Positions 47,069 to 56,828 of a stretch of DNA of 64,000 nucleotides are shown piece by piece. The stretch spans positions 2,790,001-2,854,000 of the forward strand of contig NZ_CP013940.1 in the NCBI RefSeq assembly GCF_001277215.2, in the 5' to 3' direction. Every line of letters starts with the position of its first letter. The stretch's first letter is position 1. The notes under the pieces are model-generated. The model had not been told where the DNA came from and searched no databases. It worked only from the letters and a program-made list of their open reading frames with translations. Source of the stretch: Cronobacter malonaticus LMG 23826. GTDB lineage: Bacteria; Pseudomonadota; Gammaproteobacteria; Enterobacterales; Enterobacteriaceae. The position numbers were made by a program, and so were the translations under genes.

Positions 47069-48463
47069 TCAGAAAATCGTGAACGGTGCCGTGACGATAA
47101 ATTTCACGTCGCGCTCGTCCTGGAAGATGTTGCCGTAGCCGCCGCCGTAGCTCGGGATGTCGGAGTGGTTGTCGTATTGGGTGAAATGCAGCTTAAACAT
47201 TGTGCCTTTGGCGCGGCCATCCTGCAGGGTGTAAACCGCATCGAGACTGTAAGCGGATTCTTTCAGGCGGTAGTCAGGGTCGTAGTAGCCGTCAGTGGTA
47301 GGCAGCGTGGAAGGTTTCGCATCCCAGGCGTAAACGTATGACGCGCCGAGCGCAAAACCAGGCAGGTTCCAGTTTTTGAGATCATACATCGCGCCGAAGA
47401 ACACGGCTTTTTCATCATCGGCGTTAAAATCGGAGCGGTTATCCCACCAGATATCGAGCCGTCCGTTGGAAGACGCATAAGTTGGCGTCATGCGCTGCAG
47501 AAAATAGCCCTGCTGCCCTTCGGCGCTGACCCAAGTGCCTTCCAGACGCAAATCGACCTGGCCAATTTTATAGCCAAACGTCAGCGCCTGGAGCCACGCG
47601 GTGCCGTCGTAAATATCATTGACGGTGCCGTTACTGGCTTTATCGCGCGCACCATAGAACTGATAACTTGTGGAGAGCGGGTTGCCTGCAAGTGTGAAGT
47701 TGTAGCTCGCTTTCGCGAAATATTGATCGATATAGCCTTCTGCCTGGCCAAAAGCCGCTTCCAGCACCAGCGAGTTTTTAAAATCATATTTCGCGCCGAT
47801 CGAGTGGAGATAATCGACGCGCGTGGTTCTGTCGTTCTGGTAGAACTTGTCCATCTCCAGATGCCACGGCGATTTGTATTCGTTGGCCCACATGTACGAA
47901 AAGCTCAGCGCGCCTGCCTCGCCGTAGTCAAAATTCGCGCCCGCTTCAGCACCCTGATACGTGCCGGGCATAAAGCTCCAGTGCGGCGCCAGCAGCGTCT
48001 GGCCGGTGGGCTGCAACCAGCCAGCCCGCGCCCAGACCGGGCCATATTTAAATTTACCGGCAGCTTTATAAAGGCTGATACCGCTTTTATCGCCGGACCA
48101 GTCTTCGTCGTAGGCTTTGTTGCTTGCGGAGAACGCGATTTCATTCGGGTGCCCGCTGTCGCCGTTTTCCGCCATTTCGATAGCGGTGAACGCGGCGATA
48201 TCCAGCCCGAACATATCGGCGGCAAACCCTGACTGGAAATCCAGGTTCGCGTTCCAGGTGGAGTGCGAGAGGTTGGTTTTATATTTGTCTTCCACGACAT
48301 CTTTACGGTCGCGCTCGCGCTGCCAGTAATAGATGCCGCCAGTTAACGTAGAGTCGTCAATAAACCCGGCGGCGTGAACGGGCGGGCTACACAGGCCGCC
48401 CAGCGCGGTAACGCTGGCGACAGCCAGCGCGATGCCGCTACGTTTGTATCTCAACGAACGCAT
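47069..48463 (-). CDS. chiP: Chitoporin (OprD-family outer-membrane channel)
   Basis: Outer-membrane channel for chitosugars. From [15 protein letters not shown] at 48463 the product is 464 residues (E. coli 468) with a signal peptide cleaved after AHA or nearby ([12 protein letters not shown]). OprD-type features include [15 protein letters not shown], amphipathic strands throughout and the C-terminal Phe (VTAPFTIF) for barrel insertion. The longer frame upstream is leader. Its AGAGGA ribosome site matches the ChiX sRNA, and two NagC-like operators and a CRP-like site lie upstream. Confidence 0.94.
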   Translation of the reverse strand: MRSLRYKRSGIALAVASVTALGGLCSPPVHAAGFIDDSTLTGGIYYWQRERDRKDVVEDKYKTNLSHSTWNANLDFQSGFAADMFGLDIAAFTAIEMAENGDSGHPNEIAFSASNKAYDEDWSGDKSGISLYKAAGKFKYGPVWARAGWLQPTGQTLLAPHWSFMPGTYQGAEAGANFDYGEAGALSFSYMWANEYKSPWHLEMDKFYQNDRTTRVDYLHSIGAKYDFKNSLVLEAAFGQAEGYIDQYFAKASYNFTLAGNPLSTSYQFYGARDKASNGTVNDIYDGTAWLQALTFGYKIGQVDLRLEGTWVSAEGQQGYFLQRMTPTYASSNGRLDIWWDNRSDFNADDEKAVFFGAMYDLKNWNLPGFALGASYVYAWDAKPSTLPTTDGYYDPDYRLKESAYSLDAVYTLQDGRAKGTMFKLHFTQYDNHSDIPSYGGGYGNIFQDERDVKFIVTAPFTIF

Positions 48464-48465
48464 GT

Positions 48466-48482
48466 GAAATTCCTCTTTGACG
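48466..48482 (-). promoter_or_regulatory. ChiX sRNA pairing site over the chiP ribosome site
   Basis: The mRNA segment CGTCAAAGAGGAATTTC covers the chiP Shine-Dalgarno. It is the exact complement of GAAATTCCTCTTTGACG, which is how I recall the central part of the ChiX (MicM) sRNA. ChiX silences chiP in E. coli and Salmonella when no chitosugar is present. The chiX gene is not in this window. Confidence 0.7.
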
Positions 48483-48575
48483 TAAAAAATTCGCGGCGCA
48501 CATAGCGCGCAAAGCGAATGAAAAATAAAAAAGTAAAAGTGCTGAAGGAGAACTCCAAAACAGCCCTTCAAGACT

Positions 48576-48596
48576 ATTTTTCGCGACGCGAATTAT
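48576..48596. promoter_or_regulatory. NagC-like operator A of chiP
   Basis: Perfect 13-base palindrome TTCGCGACGCGAA in AT-rich flanks, centre 48586. It resembles the nagE operator here and overlaps the inferred chiP transcription start. Confidence 0.65.
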
Positions 48597-48642
48597 CAAT
48601 CTTAATCCCCTGAATTTTCGTGGCTTTATGACACAGTGCACA
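48592..48642 (-). promoter_or_regulatory. Candidate CRP-dependent chiP promoter
   Basis: TATGA-N6-GCACA (48627-48642) fits the CRP consensus at eight of ten bases. On the minus strand TAAGAT (48604-48599) is a plausible -10, putting the start near 48592 and the CRP centre near -42, a class II position. The combination is inferred from spacing. Confidence 0.45.
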
Positions 48643-48722
48643 AAATAATTTTCATTTTGTAACATTTTCAGAAGGCAGATTTTAATGCGGATAAAAGAGG
48701 ATGGATTAGTTAAAGCTATAAA

Positions 48723-48738
48723 ATGAAAGCGATTTCAT
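48723..48738. repeat. Unassigned palindrome upstream of chiP
   Basis: ATGAAA-GCGA-TTTCAT, perfect six-base arms, midway between the two NagC-like operators. The regulator is unknown. The whole 48464-48858 stretch otherwise holds no gene. Confidence 0.3.
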
Positions 48739-48808
48739 GATAATCAGTAGATTAAAATAGCAACATGCGATTTTATGGCGGGCTTGCAGTTAACGGGGAA
48801 CATGTAGA

Positions 48809-48829
48809 TTAATTCGCGTCGCGAATATT
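48809..48829. promoter_or_regulatory. NagC-like operator B of chiP
   Basis: Perfect palindrome TTCGCGTCGCGAA flanked by TTAA and TATT, centre 48819, 233 bases from operator A. Paired operators fit the DNA looping known for NagC. Confidence 0.65.
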
Positions 48830-48858
48830 TTTCTGCTTTTAACGCATTGATTAAAAAG

Positions 48859-48888
48859 CAAAAAAAAACGCCGCTCAGAGGCGGCGTC
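48859..48888 (-). terminator. glnS terminator
   Basis: On the minus strand CGCCGC-CTCTGA-GCGGCG followed by a long T run, 18 bases after the glnS stop. Confidence 0.92.
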
Positions 48889-48905
48889 TTGTAACAGGTG
48901 AGGTA

Positions 48906-50573
48906 TTACTCGCCGATTTTAGCCCAGGTATCGCGCAGGCCAACGGTGCGGTTGAACACCAGTTTGTCACCGTTTGCATGGCGGCTGTCGAGGCAGAAAT
49001 AACCTTCACGCTCGAACTGCCAGGCTTTGCCCGCTTCAGCGTTTTTCAGGCCTGGCTCAGCATAACCCTGCTTAATGACCAGCGATTCTTTGTTGATGGT
49101 CGTGAGGAAATCTTCCGCCGCACCCGGGTTCGGCACGCTGAACAGACGGTCATAGAGACGAATCTCAACCGGCAGCGCATGCGCCGCGCTGACCCAGTGG
49201 ATAACGCCTTTGACCTTGCGGCCGTCAGCAGGGTCTTTGCTCAGCGTTTCGGCATCGTAGGTGCAGTAAATGGTGGTGATTTCACCCGCGTCGTCTTTCT
49301 CCACACGCTCGGCTTTAATGACATACGCGTTACGCAGACGCACTTCTTTACCGAGCACCAGACGCTTGTACTGCTTGTTGGCTTCTTCACGGAAATCCGC
49401 GCGATCGATCCAGATTTCGCCGCTGAACGGCACGTCGCGGTTGCCCATTTCCGGTTTGTTCGGATGGTTAGGCATGGACACCATTTCGCTGTGGCCCTGC
49501 GGGTAGTTTTCGATAACCAGTTTCACCGGATCGATAACCGCCATGGCGCGCGGCGCGTTCTCGTTGAGATCTTCGCGAATGCAGGCTTCCAGCGCGGCCA
49601 TTTCCACGGTGTTATCCTGTTTGGTCACGCCGATACGCTTGCAGAATTCACGGATGGACGCGGCGGTATAACCGCGACGGCGCAGGCCGGAAATGGTCGG
49701 CATACGCGGATCGTCCCAGCCTTCGACATGCTTATCGGTGACCAGCAGGTTTAGCTTACGCTTGGACATCACCGTATATTCCAGATTCAGGCGCGAGAAT
49801 TCGTACTGGCGCGGGTGAACCGGAATGGTGATGTTATCCAGCACCCAGTCATACAGACGACGGTTGTCCTGGAACTCCAGCGTACAGAGCGAATGGGTGA
49901 TGCCTTCCAGCGCATCGGAGATGCAGTGGGTAAAGTCGTACATCGGGTAGATGCACCACTTGTTGCCGGTCTGGTGATGCTCGGCGAACTTAATGCGGTA
50001 CAGCACCGGGTCACGCATCACGATAAACGGCGACGCCATATCAATTTTCGCGCGCAGGCACGCTTTGCCCTCTTCAAACCCACCGGCACGCATTTTCTCA
50101 AACAGCGCCAGGTTTTCTTCCACGCTGCGATCGCGGAACGGGCTGTTTTTGCCCGGTGCGGTCAGCGTGCCGCGGTATTCGCGGATCTGCTCCGGCGATA
50201 GCTCGTCAACGTAGGCCAGGCCCTTGTTGATAAGCTCAACAGCGTAGTTATAAAGCTGATCGAAATAGTCAGAGGAGTAGCGCACGTCGCCAGACCAGTG
50301 GAAACCCAGCCATTGCACGTCATTTTTAATCGACTCGACAAATTCCAGATCTTCTTTGACCGGGTTGGTATCGTCAAAGCGAAGGTTGCACTGGCCCTGG
50401 TAATCCTGCGCGATACCGAAGTTCAGGCAGATCGATTTCGCGTGGCCGATGTGCAGATAGCCATTCGGCTCCGGCGGAAAGCGGGTGCAAATCGTGGTGT
50501 GTTTTCCAGACGCCAGATCTTCATCGATAATCTGGCGAATAAAGTTAGTCGGGCGGGCTTCTGCCTCACTCAT
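48906..50573 (-). CDS. glnS: Glutaminyl-tRNA synthetase
   Basis: Class I synthetase charging tRNA-Gln; four tRNA-Gln genes lie 10 kb away. The 555 residues match E. coli (554). Signatures are [20 protein letters not shown] (HIGH, about 34-53) and [11 protein letters not shown] (the KMSKS equivalent, about 268). A C-terminal beta-barrel anticodon domain follows. It reads in the same direction as the chiP and nagE genes but has its own terminator. Confidence 0.98.
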   Translation of the reverse strand: MSEAEARPTNFIRQIIDEDLASGKHTTICTRFPPEPNGYLHIGHAKSICLNFGIAQDYQGQCNLRFDDTNPVKEDLEFVESIKNDVQWLGFHWSGDVRYSSDYFDQLYNYAVELINKGLAYVDELSPEQIREYRGTLTAPGKNSPFRDRSVEENLALFEKMRAGGFEEGKACLRAKIDMASPFIVMRDPVLYRIKFAEHHQTGNKWCIYPMYDFTHCISDALEGITHSLCTLEFQDNRRLYDWVLDNITIPVHPRQYEFSRLNLEYTVMSKRKLNLLVTDKHVEGWDDPRMPTISGLRRRGYTAASIREFCKRIGVTKQDNTVEMAALEACIREDLNENAPRAMAVIDPVKLVIENYPQGHSEMVSMPNHPNKPEMGNRDVPFSGEIWIDRADFREEANKQYKRLVLGKEVRLRNAYVIKAERVEKDDAGEITTIYCTYDAETLSKDPADGRKVKGVIHWVSAAHALPVEIRLYDRLFSVPNPGAAEDFLTTINKESLVIKQGYAEPGLKNAEAGKAWQFEREGYFCLDSRHANGDKLVFNRTVGLRDTWAKIGE

Positions 50574-50679
50574 CGCATATTCCTCAAAGCGTCAACATCG
50601 TTTAACGGCGTATGATCTTATAAGCAGAGGCGGGAAACAACCTTTAGTTACAGAAAATCCCGCCGCAGAGCACCGCATG

Positions 50680-51096
50680 TTACTGACGGGCTTCAGCATA
50701 CTGCGCCAGCCGACAACGCTCGGGCGTTCTGGCTTTGAGTAATTTGACTTGAGGCCTTAATGACTCGACATTCCCTTCACGCGGCAGGTAGCCTGGCGCT
50801 TCAACGCACCAGCTCCACGAATAGATCATCGTGCCGTGAAGAAAGAAAATCATGTTTTCCCACTCCGAAACGCGCGAGACGGAAACATGGCCGTTATCAT
50901 CCGCCGTGAATTTTTCCGGCGGCGGGTAATAACCCGGCGGCATACGGTGCGTTTGCAGCCAGAGCGTGGCGTGGGGAATGGGCTCGCCCTGCTCGTTTTG
51001 AATATCCATATCGAGCGCAGGCCGGTGGGTGGCGTAGCGAGGAATGCAGCCGCTTAACAGCACGGCAGCGAAGAGGATGACAATAATCTGACGCAT
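50680..51096 (-). CDS. Putative small lipoprotein of unknown function
   Basis: 138 residues beginning MRQIIVILFAAVLLSGCIPRY, a textbook lipoprotein signal with lipobox LLSGC (Cys about 17). After it, DMDIQNEQGEPIPHATLWLQT looks like the first strands of a carboxypeptidase-regulatory/Ig-like beta domain. Two Cys (WSWCVEAPGY and ERCRLAQ) could form a disulfide. AAGGAGAATC lies just before the ATG. It sits between glnS and nagE, where E. coli has nothing as far as I recall. I cannot name the family. Confidence 0.72.
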   Translation of the reverse strand: MRQIIVILFAAVLLSGCIPRYATHRPALDMDIQNEQGEPIPHATLWLQTHRMPPGYYPPPEKFTADDNGHVSVSRVSEWENMIFFLHGTMIYSWSWCVEAPGYLPREGNVESLRPQVKLLKARTPERCRLAQYAEARQ

Positions 51097-51170
51097 GTGA
51101 TTCTCCTTAATCTCAGTGTCCGCTACCCTACATGGCGTTAAGTGGTGCGCGCCAGCCCCGAAAAAAGGCG

Positions 51171-51203
51171 AAAAAAAACGGCGGGAGTTTCCCCCGCCGT
51201 TCA
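51171..51203 (-). terminator. nagE terminator
   Basis: On the minus strand ACGGCGGG and CCCGCCGT pair around a short loop, followed by eight T, 22 bases beyond the nagE stop. Confidence 0.92.
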
Positions 51204-51224
51204 GGCATAACGACTCAGAAGCGA

Positions 51225-53249
51225 TTATTTGCCTTTAATTTCATACAGCGCGCTCTGGCCTGCCACCACCGCGCCCTGCGCCTGGATAACCAGCCCGCCG
51301 AAGTCGTCGATGTTGCTGCATACGACCGGGCTAATCATTGAGCGCGCATTAGCGTTCAGGTAGTCCAGATCAAGCTCCAGCACTGGCTGGCCTGCCGTCA
51401 CCTGCGCGCCCTCTTCCACCAGACGTTTAAAGCCCTGGCCGTTCAGCGCGACGGTATCAATCCCCATGTGCACCACAATTTCTGCGCCGTTTTCAGTTTC
51501 CAGGCAGAACGCATGGTTGGTGTTGAAGATTTTCACGATAGTCCCGGCCGCCGGCGCGACCACCAGTTTATCGGTGGGCTTGATGGCGACGCCATCGCCG
51601 ACCGCTTTGCTGGCGAACGCTTCATCCGGCACCGCGTCGAGCGCGACCACTTCACCCGTCACCGGCGATACCAGCGCGGCGATGGTTTTTGCGTTAGCGA
51701 CCGCCTGCGGCTTCACGGCTGGTGCGACAGGCGCTGTGGTCTGCGCTTTTGGTGCGGAGGCCTCGACATGGCCGGTGGTTTTCATCGCGTTCGCAATTTT
51801 TTCTGCCACGAAGCCGACGATGATTTGCACGCTGGTTTTGTTAAGGCGAATCACGCCCGTCGCGCCAAGGCGCTTAGCCATCGCCTCATCCACCAGCGCG
51901 GAGTCTTTCACATTCAGACGCAGACGCGTGATGCAGGCATCGATACCGGTCAGGTTATCGGAGCCGCCCACCGCCGCGATGTACTGACGCGCAAGGCCCG
52001 CCGCATCCAGATCTTTCTCGTCGCTGACGTTAACGTCCACACCGTCTGCTTCGCTGCCTGCGACGGCCAGCTCACGGCCCGGCGTCATCAGGTTGAATTT
52101 GGTGATGGTAAAGCGGAACACCACGTAATAGATGACGAAGAAGACTAGCCCCTGCGGAATCAGCATGTACCAGTGCGTTGCCAGTGGGTTACGGGACGAC
52201 AGCACCATATCCACCAGCCCGGCGCTGAAGCCGAAGCCGGCAATCCAGTGCATCGTCGCCGCGATAAATACGGAGATCCCCGTCAATACCGCGTGAATGA
52301 CATACAGCACCGGTGCCACGAACATAAAGGAGAATTCCAGCGGCTCGGTAATGCCGGTAAAGAATGCGGCGAAAGCGCCCGCCATCATAATCCCCAGCAC
52401 TTTGGCTTTATTTTCAGGACGCGCGCAGTGGTAAATCGCCAGCGCCGCGCCTGGCAGGCCAAACATCATAATCGGGAAGAAGCCCGCCTGATAACGGCCA
52501 GTAATACCAACCACGGCTTTACCGGATTCGATAGACTGCGCGCCGCCCAGGAAATTCGGGATATCGTTAATGCCTGCTACGTCGAACCAGAATACGGAGT
52601 TCAGGGCGTGATGCAGACCTACCGGGATCAGCAGACGGTTAAAGAACGCGTAAACGCCCGCACCGACCGACCCGAGCTTCTGGATCTGCTCGCCAAAATC
52701 GACGAGACCACCAAACACCACCGGCCAGATGTACATCATGATAAATGCGACAACAATCATCACGAAGGACGTCAGAATCGGGACCAGACGGCGACCGCTG
52801 AAGAATGACAGCGCTTTCGGCAGCTCTACGGCGCTAAAGCGGTTATACAGTTCGGCGGCAATAATCCCCACCATAATGCCCACGAACTGGTTTTTAATTT
52901 TACCGAAGGCAGCAGGCACCTGATCGGCCGGGATCTTCATGATCATGGCGACAGCCGCTGGCGAGCAGAGCGTCGTCAGCACCAGGAACCCGACAAACCC
53001 CGCCAGCGCCGCAGCGCCGTCTTTATCTTTTGACATACCGTACGCGACGCCAACCGCAAACAGCACGCCCATGTTGTCGATAATCGCGGAGCCGGACTGA
53101 ATAAAGAAGGCCGCCAGCGCGTTGCTGCCGCCCCACCCGGTCGGGTCAAGCCAGTAACCGACCCCCATCAGAATGGCTGCCGCAGGCAGCGTAGCCACAG
53201 GCACCATCAGCGCCCGGCCTACTCGTTGTAAATAACCTAAAATACTCAC
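51225..53249 (-). CDS. nagE: PTS N-acetylglucosamine transporter, EIICBA
   Basis: Imports and phosphorylates GlcNAc to GlcNAc-6-P. The 674 residues (E. coli 648) form IIC (about 1-375, many membrane segments, GLHHALNSVFWFDVAG). IIB follows (about 400-475, phospho-Cys in GIDACITRLRLNVKD), then an Ala/Pro/Val linker (about 490-520) longer than usual. IIA is last (about 530-674, phospho-His in VVHMGIDTVALNG). It is divergent from nagBACD across a region with NagC and CRP sites. Confidence 0.97.
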   Translation of the reverse strand: MSILGYLQRVGRALMVPVATLPAAAILMGVGYWLDPTGWGGSNALAAFFIQSGSAIIDNMGVLFAVGVAYGMSKDKDGAAALAGFVGFLVLTTLCSPAAVAMIMKIPADQVPAAFGKIKNQFVGIMVGIIAAELYNRFSAVELPKALSFFSGRRLVPILTSFVMIVVAFIMMYIWPVVFGGLVDFGEQIQKLGSVGAGVYAFFNRLLIPVGLHHALNSVFWFDVAGINDIPNFLGGAQSIESGKAVVGITGRYQAGFFPIMMFGLPGAALAIYHCARPENKAKVLGIMMAGAFAAFFTGITEPLEFSFMFVAPVLYVIHAVLTGISVFIAATMHWIAGFGFSAGLVDMVLSSRNPLATHWYMLIPQGLVFFVIYYVVFRFTITKFNLMTPGRELAVAGSEADGVDVNVSDEKDLDAAGLARQYIAAVGGSDNLTGIDACITRLRLNVKDSALVDEAMAKRLGATGVIRLNKTSVQIIVGFVAEKIANAMKTTGHVEASAPKAQTTAPVAPAVKPQAVANAKTIAALVSPVTGEVVALDAVPDEAFASKAVGDGVAIKPTDKLVVAPAAGTIVKIFNTNHAFCLETENGAEIVVHMGIDTVALNGQGFKRLVEEGAQVTAGQPVLELDLDYLNANARSMISPVVCSNIDDFGGLVIQAQGAVVAGQSALYEIKGK

Positions 53250-53358
53250 TTTTTCCCCCTATGAGACCCCGATGAGGCTCCAGCTAAGCAGTGTTTTTAT
53301 TGTGCTACTAACTCTGAAACGCGGCGACACTTTGCATCACCTCTGAGTGTCTGCAAAA

Positions 53359-53379
53359 TTAATTCGCCTCGCAAATTAA
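53359..53379. promoter_or_regulatory. NagC operator, nagE side
   Basis: Near-palindrome TTAATTCGC-CTC-GCAAATTAA, centre 53369. It resembles the E. coli nagE operator, the highest-affinity NagC site. The centre-to-centre distance to the nagB-side site is 94 bases, close to nine helical turns. Confidence 0.75.
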
Positions 53380-53391
53380 ACGCGTCTTTTC

Positions 53392-53407
53392 TGTGATTTT
53401 TATCACC
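53392..53407. promoter_or_regulatory. CRP site between nagE and nagB
   Basis: TGTGA-TTTTTA-TCACC, nine of ten consensus bases, between the two NagC operators. CRP activates both nag promoters in E. coli. Confidence 0.75.
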
Positions 53408-53452
53408 AAATATCGTTGTTGCGCATCCTTTACTATGGCTTACCTCGAAAAC

Positions 53453-53473
53453 TTATTTTATCATTCAAAAAAT
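53453..53473. promoter_or_regulatory. NagC operator, nagB side
   Basis: TTATTTTATCATTCAAAAAA and one further T, centre 53463, resembles the weaker E. coli nagB operator. With the nagE-side site it would allow the known repression loop. Confidence 0.65.
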
Positions 53474-53566
53474 CGAGACGGATTGCTTCCGCTTTCAGCG
53501 AACGGGTATACCCTTACACTGTGAGCCGTTTAATCCGCTCCTGTTTTCTAACTTCCGAGGTGAACA

Positions 53567-54367
53567 ATGAGACTGATTCCGCTGGCTACGCCGCAGCAGG
53601 TTGGCAAATGGGCCGCCCGCCATATTGTTAAGCGCATTAACGATTTCAACCCCACCGCTGACCGCCCTTTCGTTCTCGGTCTGCCGACTGGCGGCACGCC
53701 GCTTGAAGCTTACAAGGCGCTTATCGAGATGCATAAAGCAGGCCAGGTCAGTTTCAAACATGTCGTAACGTTTAACATGGATGAATATGTGGGCCTGCCG
53801 AAAGATCATCCGGAAAGCTATCATAGTTTCATGTACCGTAATTTCTTCGACCACGTTGATATTCCCGAAGAAAATATCAACCTGCTGGATGGCAACGCGC
53901 CGGATATTGACGCAGAATGCCGCCGCTATGAAGAAAAAATTCGCGCCTACGGCAAAATTCATCTGTTTATGGGCGGCGTCGGCAACGATGGTCATATCGC
54001 GTTTAACGAGCCCGCGTCTTCTCTGGCATCCCGCACACGTATCAAAACCCTGACGCACGACACCCGTGTGGCGAACTCGCGTTTCTTTGGCGGTGATGTG
54101 AATCAGGTGCCAAAATACGCGCTCACCGTGGGCGTTGGCACGCTGCTGGACGCGCAGGAAGTCATGATTCTGGTGCTGGGCCACGTTAAGGCGCAGGCGC
54201 TGCAGGCGGCGGTTGAAGGCAACGTTAACCATATGTGGACGATTAGCTGTCTGCAGTTGCACCCGAAAGCGGTTATCGTGTGCGATGAGCCTTCCACGAT
54301 GGAACTGAAAGTGAAGACGCTGAAATACTTCACCGAGCTCGAAGCTGAAAATATCAAAGATCTTTAA
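53567..54367 (+). CDS. nagB: Glucosamine-6-phosphate deaminase
   Basis: Converts GlcN-6-P to fructose-6-P and ammonia; allosterically activated by GlcNAc-6-P in the family. The 266 residues equal E. coli. [12 protein letters not shown] (phosphate loop), the catalytic Asp72 in [10 protein letters not shown] and His143 in [12 protein letters not shown] are present. It is first gene of nagBACD, 22 bases before nagA. Confidence 0.98.
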   Translation: MRLIPLATPQQVGKWAARHIVKRINDFNPTADRPFVLGLPTGGTPLEAYKALIEMHKAGQVSFKHVVTFNMDEYVGLPKDHPESYHSFMYRNFFDHVDIPEENINLLDGNAPDIDAECRRYEEKIRAYGKIHLFMGGVGNDGHIAFNEPASSLASRTRIKTLTHDTRVANSRFFGGDVNQVPKYALTVGVGTLLDAQEVMILVLGHVKAQALQAAVEGNVNHMWTISCLQLHPKAVIVCDEPSTMELKVKTLKYFTELEAENIKDL

Positions 54368-54388
54368 GGACTGGTTACCGGGGGCATT

Positions 54389-55537
54389 ATGTACGCATTA
54401 ACCCACGGCCGGATTTACACCGGCCACGACATTCTGGATGACCACGCGATTATCATCGCCGATGGCCTGATTGAGCGCCTCTGCCCGCTGGCTGAATTAC
54501 CGGCAGGCATCAAGCAGCGCGATATGGGCGGCGCCATTATCGCCCCCGGTTTTATCGACGTGCAGTTAAACGGCTGCGGCGGCGTGCAGTTTAATGACAC
54601 CGCTGAAGCGGTATCGATTGAAACGCTGGAAATCATGCAAAAAGCCAACGAGAAATCGGGCTGCACCAGCTATCTGCCAACACTTATTACCTGTAGCGAC
54701 GCGCTGATGAAACAGGGCGTGCACGTGATGCGCGAATACCTGTCGCGTCACCAGAACCAGGCGCTGGGCCTGCATCTTGAAGGCCCGTGGCTGAATATCG
54801 TTAAAAAAGGCACGCATAACCCGGATTACGTTCGTCAGCCGGACGCAGAACTGGTCGATTTCTTGTGCGAAAACGCCGACGTGATTACCAAAATCACCCT
54901 GGCGCCGGAACGCGTTGCGCCGGAAATCATCAAAAAGCTGACCGCCGCAGGCATTGTGGTTTCTGCCGGACACTCCAACGCGACGCTAAAAGAAGCGAAA
55001 AAAGGCTTCCGTGCGGGCATTCGCTTCGCTACGCACCTTTTTAACGCCATGCCTTATATCACTGGTCGCGAGCCGGGGCTGACGGGCGCTATCTTTGACG
55101 AGCCAGACGTCTGGTGCGGCATTATCGCTGACGGCCTGCATGTCGATTTCGCCAACGTGCGCCTTGCGAAAAAAGTGAAAGGCGACAAGCTGTGTCTGGT
55201 GACGGACGCGACGGCGCCCGCAGGTGCCAATATTGATGAGTTCATTTTTGCTGGCAAAACAATATACTACCGTAACGGCCTGTGCGTGGATGAAAACGGC
55301 ACCCTGAGCGGCTCGGCGCTGACCATGATCGAAGGCGTGCGCAACCTGGTGGAGCATGTCAATATCGCACTGGACGAAGCGCTGCGTATGGCGACGCTTT
55401 ATCCGGCCCGCGCCATGGGCGTGGCGCACCGGCTTGGCAGCATTGAAGCGGGCAAAGTGGCGAACCTTACGGCCTTTACCCGCGACTATAAAATCATCAA
55501 GACCATCGTTAATGGTAACGAGGTCGTTACTGAGTAA
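54389..55537 (+). CDS. nagA: N-acetylglucosamine-6-phosphate deacetylase
   Basis: Deacetylates GlcNAc-6-P, the NagC inducer, to GlcN-6-P. The 382 residues align without gaps to E. coli NagA as remembered. Metal ligands are in HLEGPWL, SAGHSNA and THLFNAM. Catalytic Asp273 is in [17 protein letters not shown]-type site lies upstream. nagC follows after eight bases. Confidence 0.98.
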   Translation: MYALTHGRIYTGHDILDDHAIIIADGLIERLCPLAELPAGIKQRDMGGAIIAPGFIDVQLNGCGGVQFNDTAEAVSIETLEIMQKANEKSGCTSYLPTLITCSDALMKQGVHVMREYLSRHQNQALGLHLEGPWLNIVKKGTHNPDYVRQPDAELVDFLCENADVITKITLAPERVAPEIIKKLTAAGIVVSAGHSNATLKEAKKGFRAGIRFATHLFNAMPYITGREPGLTGAIFDEPDVWCGIIADGLHVDFANVRLAKKVKGDKLCLVTDATAPAGANIDEFIFAGKTIYYRNGLCVDENGTLSGSALTMIEGVRNLVEHVNIALDEALRMATLYPARAMGVAHRLGSIEAGKVANLTAFTRDYKIIKTIVNGNEVVTE

Positions 55538-55545
55538 ATAAAGGC

Positions 55546-56766
55546 ATGACGACTGGCGGACAGGCTCAAATTGGCAACGTTGATCTCGTAAAACAGCTTA
55601 ACAGCGCGGCGGTTTACCGTCTTATCGACCACCAGGGGCCGATATCGCGCATTCAGATAGCCGAACAGAGCCAGCTTGCGCCCGCCAGCGTGACCAAAAT
55701 TACCCGCCAGCTTATTGAGCGCGGTCTGATTAAAGAAGTCGATCAGCAGGCCTCGACAGGGGGCCGCCGCGCTATCTCCATCGTTACCGAAACCCGGCAT
55801 TTCCAGGCTGTCGGCGTGCGGCTTGGCCGCCATGACGCCACGCTGACGCTGTTCGATCTCAGCAGCAAGGTGCTCGCCGAAGAACATTTCCCGCTGCCCG
55901 AGCGCACCCAGGAAACGCTGGAACATGCGTTGCTGAACACCATCGCGCAGTTTATCGACACCTGGCAGCGTAAAATCCGCGAGCTTATTGCCGTGTCGGT
56001 GATCCTGCCAGGTCTGGTCGATCCGGAAAGTGGCGTGATTCGCTATATGCCGCACATCAATGTGGAAAACTGGCCGCTGGTGGACGCTCTGCAAAAGCGC
56101 TTTAACGTCGCCTGTTTTGTCGGTCACGATATCCGCAGCCTGGCGCTGGCGGAGCACTATTTCGGGGCAACGCGCGACTGTGAAGACTCCATTCTGGTGC
56201 GCGTTCACCGCGGCACCGGCGCGGGCATTATCTCGAACGGGCGCATATTCATTGGCCGTAACGGCAACGTCGGCGAGATTGGCCATATTCAGGTCGATCC
56301 GCTGGGCGAGCGCTGTCACTGCGGCAATTTCGGGTGCCTGGAAACCGTCGCAGCCAACGCCGCGATTGAACAGCGCGTGCGTCAGCTGCTTGAACAGGGC
56401 TATCAGAGCCGCCTGACGCCCGACGAGTGCAATATCAAAGCGATTTGCAAAGCCGCGAACCGGGGCGATGCGCTGGCCTGCGAAGTGGTGGAGCGCGTCG
56501 GTCGTCAGCTTGGCAAGACTATCGCCATCGCCATCAACCTGTTTAACCCGCAGAAAGTGGTGATCGCCGGTGAGATTGTCGAAGCGCAGAAAGTGCTGCT
56601 GCCCGCTATCGAAAGCTGCATCAATACGCAATCCCTGAAAGCGTTTCGTAAAAACCTGCCGGTCGTGCCTTCGCAGCTCGATCACCGTTCGGCTATCGGC
56701 GCGTTTGCCCTGGTAAAACGTGCAATGCTTAACGGGTTGTTATTACAGCGTTTGCTGGAAAGTTAA
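55546..56766 (+). CDS. nagC: NagC, ROK-family repressor of GlcNAc and chitin genes
   Basis: DNA-binding repressor released by GlcNAc-6-P. The 406 residues have an N-terminal winged helix (ISRIQIAEQSQLAPASVTKITRQLIERG, about 25-55) and a ROK sugar-binding domain. The zinc motif CHCGNFGCLE is near residue 257. Co-transcribed with nagBA, it autoregulates through the operators at 53359 and 53453. It is also the likely ligand of the two chiP operators. Confidence 0.97.
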   Translation: MTTGGQAQIGNVDLVKQLNSAAVYRLIDHQGPISRIQIAEQSQLAPASVTKITRQLIERGLIKEVDQQASTGGRRAISIVTETRHFQAVGVRLGRHDATLTLFDLSSKVLAEEHFPLPERTQETLEHALLNTIAQFIDTWQRKIRELIAVSVILPGLVDPESGVIRYMPHINVENWPLVDALQKRFNVACFVGHDIRSLALAEHYFGATRDCEDSILVRVHRGTGAGIISNGRIFIGRNGNVGEIGHIQVDPLGERCHCGNFGCLETVAANAAIEQRVRQLLEQGYQSRLTPDECNIKAICKAANRGDALACEVVERVGRQLGKTIAIAINLFNPQKVVIAGEIVEAQKVLLPAIESCINTQSLKAFRKNLPVVPSQLDHRSAIGAFALVKRAMLNGLLLQRLLES

Positions 56767-56828
56767 CGAGTGACCATAGCGATTTGCGCTATAGTTACGC
56801 CTTTCTGTTCCCTGAGCCAGAGTAGTCC

